This document shows, piece by piece, positions 8,281 to 12,353 of a stretch of 12,353 bases of DNA; position 1 is the first letter of the stretch, and each line of letters starts with the position of its first letter. The stretch comes from Phoronis ovalis (Eukaryota; Phoronida; Phoronidae), in assembly GCA_028565635.1 (NCBI GenBank), contig JAOXYB010045838.1, positions 1 through 12,353 of the forward strand. The letters run 5' to 3'. The notes below the pieces were generated by a model. The model had not been told where the DNA came from. It worked only from the letters and a program-made list of their open reading frames with translations, and did not search any database. Position numbers and translations under genes: made by a program.

Positions 8281-8463
8281 TTTTGAAATGTACCGTACAA
8301 AGCGTGGCCAACAGTATTAACGACGCCGGAGGGTCTACTGTTAATTATCCCGTCACGGTCACTCACACATGTAACACTGGATACATTTATGGCCCGGCTA
8401 CAAGCGTTCAAACCACTTGTAACGGACTGAATCAGTGGTCACCTGCTTTAGATGACTGTCAAC
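8281..8463 (+). CDS. Sushi (CCP/SCR) domain, exon 2
   Basis: The exon encodes one complete sushi domain, the ~60-residue module of complement regulators, selectins and many invertebrate adhesion proteins. All four cysteines are present, in LKC, HTCNTGY, TTCNG and DDCQ, expected to pair 1-3 and 2-4. The hallmark Trp before the last Cys is in QWSPALDDC, and the G-Y after Cys2 is kept. It is 183 bp, flanked by an acceptor ending at 8280 and the donor GTGAGT starting at 8464. It is phase 1 at both ends, the standard arrangement for shuffled sushi exons. It follows exon 1 in frame, so the protein is signal peptide, cysteine motif, coiled coil, sushi, with more exons beyond 8463 that I could not identify securely. 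Confidence 0.92.
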
Positions 8464-9095
8464 GTGAGTACTTATACATGTTTGATAGAGAATGAAGAAT
8501 CTAAGGTTTTAAACTGCTTATGTTTTATCAACCTATTATGTTCATGAACACAAGTCTCCAGGGCTATCGTTTGAACGCTCGCTATCTTCCACGATTATTA
8601 GCCATGGACTTACATTGGAAGGAGACCTTACTTCTGAGTCACCGTATTTTACTAGATAAAATTAGTATGTAAGGGGATGCTTATTACTGAAATTAAAATC
8701 AAGAATCAAAGTGTATTGCTTTATTACATGTTTTTAAATAAAATAATCCAATTGCTAACTTTCCCTATTGCACCTCCTGAAATAGTTTGGTATCAGAATG
8801 TAAAGTAAAGTAAATATATTTCGATTAAATACAAAGCGGTTTGTTTCCGATTAAAATGTGAGTAATCAGTGTCGTTATATAAATTATAGTTGCACTACAT
8901 ATTTAACAAAAATGAACAAGTTGCAATGCACGTGGTATATTTGTTTCACCTAAAGTTGGTCTTACCATATGAGGTAAAACAACTTAAACAGAGTGAAAGT
9001 GCGAAAAAGCCAGCTATAGCTAGATGACATGTTACTACAAATTAAATCTACGATATTGTTTTACATTTTTATTCTGGTTTCACGAGAACACACAC
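8464..9095 (+). other. Start of intron 2, nothing recognised
   Basis: It begins with the strong donor GTGAGT. No further sushi, olfactomedin or other cysteine-rich exon is visible up to the large duplication. Confidence 0.6.
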
Positions 9096-9732
9096 ACTGA
9101 CAACAGTTCAGCTCGTGAAAAATCCCAAAATTTGGTAAAATTCCTTAGGCTACATTGTATGTATATATGCATTTACAAGTTTGGCAAAATGAATTGTTGT
9201 ACTGTATTTGACAAAGTAACATTAATGGATCATAACAAAAAAATAACATGTGAAATCTTAGGTATCTAAGGCAACAGATGCTGAGATCGGTCAGCGTTTG
9301 CTACAGTATATTACCTACATACTATATATGTAATAAGTGTAATCTGCATTCACTGCTTGCAATTTCAGAGACCCCAGTGAAAAATTATTATAAAATTGTA
9401 ATTTTCCATTTTAGATCGACATTTTTTTACTAACAACATTCTCTGTAGTTACTACCCGAATTTGAAAAGAAACTTATCAAAAGCTTATTTTAAAAACATA
9501 TTAATATTTCAGTGATAATAATGCTTAACACTATGCACCAGATGACATCATTTCTTAAAAGTGGCGTATATCATAATAGTACTACTAATAATAATAATCG
9601 TTTTATTATACTGACTTGTGTATAAATAATATATGTGTGTCTTCGGTGTTCCTCAGTGCAATATGTACCCCAGGACAATACATACACTCAAACAGTACAC
9701 AGTAAACACTGGGATTATAGGATGTCAATTAA
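9096..9732 (+). repeat. Direct duplication, unit A unique part
   Basis: It aligns along its length with 10631-11254. Shared stretches include GCTCGTGAAAAATCCCAAAA, AAAGTAACATTAATGGAT, CTTAGGTATCTAAGGCA, AATCTGCATTCACTGCTTG, CAGTGAAAAATTAT, CGGTGTTCCTCAGT and GGATGTCAATTAA. The period is 1535 bases at the left end and 1521 at the right. The copies differ by many substitutions and small indels, and their open frames do not correspond, so this is duplicated non-coding DNA or two copies of an unclassified element. Confidence 0.85.
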
Positions 9733-10197
9733 GTTCCTTTTTCGTTATTCGATTGTGAGCTGAATAAGGAAAAACGACATATATTAGGGAAAATGAACTG
9801 GTGTTATCTTATATAAAAGATAATACAGGAGGTATTTCCTTTTTCCTTTTTGGATTTCGAATCGAATATAAAAAGGGAGCTATGAAAATTAAGTTGGTTC
9901 CTTTTTCCTTTTACCTTATTGAATAATGGAAAAGGAAGCTATTTCCTTTTTTCTTATTCTGAAAAAGGAATCCTTTCCTTTTTCTTTTCCATTTTTATTC
10001 CAACAAAGAAAATAGAATATTTCCTTTTTTGCTGATTCGACTTTTTTTATTAGAATAAGGAAAAGGGAAACATTTTCCCCCTTATTTTGATTCTAATAAG
10101 GAACAAGGAAATGATTCCTGTTTCTTTATTCCAATCAAAATCGAACAAGGCAATGTTTCCTTTATCTTTATTGATGTCAAATCGAATAAGAACAATT
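9733..10197. repeat. Palindrome array A (TTCCTTTTTC / GAAAAAGGAA)
   Basis: The array has roughly eight or nine degenerate units spaced about 40-60 bp apart. Each is a pyrimidine-rich left arm of the type TTCCTTTTTCCTTATTCGA, followed closely by its purine-rich complement TCGAATAAGGAAAAAGGAA. Clear examples are at 9734-9778, 10021-10070 and 10076-10110. Every unit can form a hairpin, and strong strand asymmetry alternates along the array. Confidence 0.82.
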
Positions 10198-10630
10198 CCA
10201 TAATAACGATTTAGTGAACGGAAGTGAAATAGTGCATGTGTATTAATCGATCACCAGCCAGTGAGCACAGCGGTATATAAACAAAGACAAACATAGTTTT
10301 ATCTTCAAGAACATGTCGCACTCCGTCTGATTATGTGCATATTCACGCCTATTAGAGTGTACCGAACCTACCCAGATCATGTATGTATCCTGTTATTTTT
10401 TAAAAGTAATTGTTATCTCTATATTACGAAGTTACACCGTTTTTTTGTAAAAAGAGATTGTCTGCTATGCGCTAGAGTTTTATCTCAAAAGCACTACTAA
10501 ACACTGCTACGAGCATGAAAGGTGAAAGAAAAATAGCTGTTGCGAAGTTTTCAAAGGGTCACATTTTATCTCCCAAGTTAAATATAGATTCGCAAGGAGC
10601 ATGGCCGCGGGATGGCGTTGATAATCCCAT
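10198..10630. other. Spacer between duplicated units
   Basis: Unique sequence with no gene recognised. It contains a TATATAA at 10274-10280 and a small relatively GC-rich patch near 10600 (GGCCGCGGGATGGCG). Neither is tied to a transcript by anything visible. Confidence 0.45.
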
Positions 10631-11254
10631 ACTGATAACTCTGCAGCTCGTGAAAAATCCCAAAATTTGTAGAAAATTTCTCAGGCTACATTTTGTATAT
10701 AGGTATACATTTGCAAGGTATGAAAATTGAATTGGTGTACTGTATTTCACAAAGTAACATTAATGGATAATAACAACAAAATAATGTGTGAAGTCTTAGG
10801 TATCTAAGGCATATCATATACTAAGGTTGGTCAGCGTTTACTACAGTACATTACCTATATATATACTAAGTATAATCTGCATTCACTGCTTGTAGTTTCA
10901 GACACCTCAGTGAAAAATTATATCTTATTATGAAATTATAATTTTCCATTTCTACTAGCCACATTTATTTTTTGGTAGTAACACGAATTTTAAAAGAAAC
11001 ATCCCAAAAGATTATTTTAAAAACTTAATATTACAGTAATGATTATGCTTAAAATTATGCACCAGATGGCATCATTTCTTAAAATTGTTGTATACGATAA
11101 TACTGCTACTAATAATAATACATTATTTTATTATAGTGACGTGTATAAAACTAGTACGTGTGTATTCGGTGTTCCTCAGTACAATATGCACCACAGGACG
11201 GTACATACACTCAGTACATTAAACATTGGGCCTATATATAGGATGTCAATTAAA
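10631..11254 (+). repeat. Direct duplication, unit B unique part
   Basis: This is the second copy of 9096-9732, in the same orientation and similarly followed by a palindrome array. Homology starts sharply around ACTGATAACT and runs to GGATGTCAATTAAA. A possible acceptor-like TGTAGTTTCAG is conserved with unit A, but no open frame follows it in either copy. Confidence 0.85.
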
Positions 11255-11640
11255 TGTTATCGATCTTGAGCCGAATAAGATTAAGGATGTACTTCCTTTT
11301 TGCTTATTCGACTGAGTGTTTCGAGAAAAAAAAAAGAACCCCAATTTTGATCCGAATAAAGAAAAAGCAAATATTTCCTACTTCCTATTTTGAGTTCAGT
11401 CGAATAATAAAAAAAGATCTATTTCCTTTTTCCTTACTCTATTGAGTGTTTCAAGAAAGAGAAGAGGATCCCAATTTTTATCCGAATAAGGAAAAAAGAA
11501 ATATAACCTTTTTCCTTATTCGATTTTGAGGGTTTCAATAAAGAAAGAGGATCCCAATTTTGAAATATTCCCTTTACCTCATCATTTTTCCTTTATTCGA
11601 TTTTGATTCGAATAAGGAACAAGGGACTGGACGTTGATAT
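11255..11640. repeat. Palindrome array B
   Basis: It has the same CCTTTTTCCTTATTCGA / TCCGAATAAGGAAAAA arms as array A, in about five units. Several units have longer loops containing a shared block (GAGTGTTTC, then AGAGGATCCCAATTTT, near 11315-11350, 11440-11480 and 11527-11560), giving a higher-order period of roughly 80-130 bp. The last unit, near 11585-11625, is the neatest palindrome, TTTATTCGA TTTTGA TTCGAATAA. Confidence 0.8.
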
Positions 11641-11880
11641 CTAGACAAGCAATCGGTCAAATATTTCTCCTTACACAATTCAGTTTTAAGGAGGTTATAT
11701 GTTTAGGTTTCTCAAGTATAATATAGCTGAGGCTTATAAATTAGATTTATAATAATTAAACCACATGTCAGTTCTAATTAATCTCTAAACAAATATTACT
11801 ATTATAACAAGATATTTTACAAGTTTGCTAAAATTGGATTTCTAATAAAATCCAGGGGGTAATGGGGGGGGGGGTACTGA
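11641..11880. other. AT-rich spacer ending in an 11-bp G run
   Basis: No gene is visible. CCAGGGGGTAA is followed by an uninterrupted run of 11 G near 11864-11874, the most extreme homopolymer of a strong base in the window. Confidence 0.5.
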
Positions 11881-11963
11881 GCCTGGAGCATGAAAAATAA
11901 AAAAGGTCAAGCCTGAAGCGTGAAAAATAAAAAAATTCAAGACTGAAGTATGAAAAATAAGGT
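11881..11963 (-). repeat. 30-bp tandem repeat, about 2.7 units
   Basis: The units start at 11881, 11911 and 11941. Each reads G[CA]CTG[GA]AGC/T then RTGAAAAATAA, with a TCAA end in the first two. Because the period is a multiple of three, minus-strand frames stay open and give a repeated Y/I-F-H/S-A type peptide. I regard those frames as by-products of the repeat. Confidence 0.8.
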
Positions 11964-12177
11964 AACCGCGCCAACGCCGGCAGGCGCGACGCGTATCTAG
12001 GGGTCTGGTATTGATATTTGATATTTTTGATGCACTTTCCTGCAATCTGGCACATTCCGAGTCCATTTCTATAAATATCATGGAAGATTACTTTAATTTA
12101 TAATTTTTTATTGATAATTTTTAAATTTCTAATTAGGTATGATAATAATACTTTTTTTAATGACTATACTTTTTTAG
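11964..12177. other. GC-rich island and AT-rich flank
   Basis: A ~35-bp island near 11964-12000 (CGCGCC, GCCGGC, GGCGCGACGCG) stands out sharply from the AT-rich surroundings. Together with the adjacent 30-bp repeats it looks like part of a dispersed repeat rather than of the neighbouring gene. The 3' part becomes T-rich toward an acceptor-like site at 12177. Confidence 0.4.
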
Positions 12178-12353
12178 GCTGTGTAGGACCAGAGATAGAA
12201 AATGTCAACAATTTCACACTTTTAACATTAGAGTATATTCTAACAAGGGAATGTCATTCAAGTTTTTTAACATGACATTGCAAATAAACAATGAATATGT
12301 CAGTGTAAAACTTTTTAATTTTAACAGTTCGGCCACTCCTGGTAGTTGTCATC
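12178..12353 (+). CDS. Possible partial exon at window edge (uncertain)
   Basis: TATACTTTTTTAG at 12165-12177 resembles an acceptor. In phase 1, which matches the sushi donor, translation gives Cys then V-G-P-E-I-E-N-V-N-N-F-T-L-L-T and stops at 12273-12275. The opening Cys and I-x-x-V spacing vaguely recall the start of an olfactomedin domain. In phase 2 the frame stays open to the end of the window, but it does not fit the sushi exon without another exon between. A further acceptor-like TTTTAATTTTAACAG ends at 12327. I do not recognise a domain with certainty in any of these readings. Confidence 0.2.

Noticed and set aside
8464-8495. Extension of the sushi reading frame to a stop at 8493-8495
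   Set aside because: A strong GTGAGT donor at 8464 directly follows the last conserved cysteine region, so these bases are intronic.
9024-10730. Similar short peptides (sharing KFLRLH) encoded at 9024-9269 and 10515-10730
   Set aside because: They fall in the duplicated units, but the two frames agree only over a short middle part, start in different frames and end at different stops. This is DNA duplication, not a conserved protein.
9733-11640. CRISPR-like array
   Set aside because: Units are palindromes of variable length and spacing with degenerate arms and no regular spacers, and the context is clearly eukaryotic.
11828-12081. Two overlapping minus-strand open frames with a repeating Phe-rich peptide
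   Set aside because: The openness comes from a 30-bp repeat whose period is divisible by three. Both frames are equally repetitive, and no conserved domain is visible.

Overview
The window is invertebrate nuclear DNA, most likely from a lophotrochozoan such as a mollusc. This is a moderate-confidence inference. The DNA is AT-rich, has spliceosomal exon borders (GTAAAG and GTGAGT donors, pyrimidine-rich AG acceptors), and carries extracellular metazoan domains (olfactomedin, sushi). It also contains a decayed LINE and several non-autonomous repeats. There are no operons, ribosome binding sites, tRNAs, rRNAs or CRISPR arrays.

Layout. 1-2315 appears to be the last intron, or 5' flank, of a plus-strand gene. 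It holds a minus-strand, 5'-truncated LINE reverse-transcriptase pseudogene (about 405-1735). A 292-bp foldback element (628-919) is inserted in that pseudogene with a 6-bp target duplication. 2316-3079 is the 3'-terminal exon of an olfactomedin-domain gene, followed by a poly(A) signal. A tandem 153-bp duplication there copied the last 14-15 codons and 3' UTR to about 3184-3336. 3337-7416 has no recognisable gene. It holds two diverged copies of an unknown ~330-bp repeat; one copy is split by a ~418-bp inverted-repeat element (3677-4094), and the other is the uninterrupted version. 7417-7825 and 8281-8463 are exons 1 and 2 of a second plus-strand gene: signal peptide, a C-x-Y-x-F-x-x-P cysteine motif, a coiled coil with three N-glycosylation sequons, then one complete sushi domain on a symmetrical phase 1-1 exon. 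9096-11640 is a ~1.5-kb-period direct duplication. Each unit has a ~630-bp unique part and an array of imperfect palindromes built on a TTCCTTTTTCCTTATTCG / CGAATAAGGAAAAAGGAA core. 11881-11963 is a 30-bp tandem repeat beside an 11-bp G run and a GC-rich island. The last ~180 bases may contain the start of another exon.

How it fits together. The end of an olfactomedin gene is followed in the same orientation by the start of a secreted coiled-coil/sushi gene. Both have phase-1 exon borders, as expected for exon-shuffled extracellular modules. The products would be secreted, oligomeric, disulfide-linked glycoproteins. A tandem family of coiled-coil/sushi/olfactomedin genes is a reasonable hypothesis, but the window does not contain the exons that would prove it. 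The most unusual material is non-coding: two separate elements with 6-bp target duplications, each supported by internal evidence of the empty site, and the duplicated palindrome arrays.
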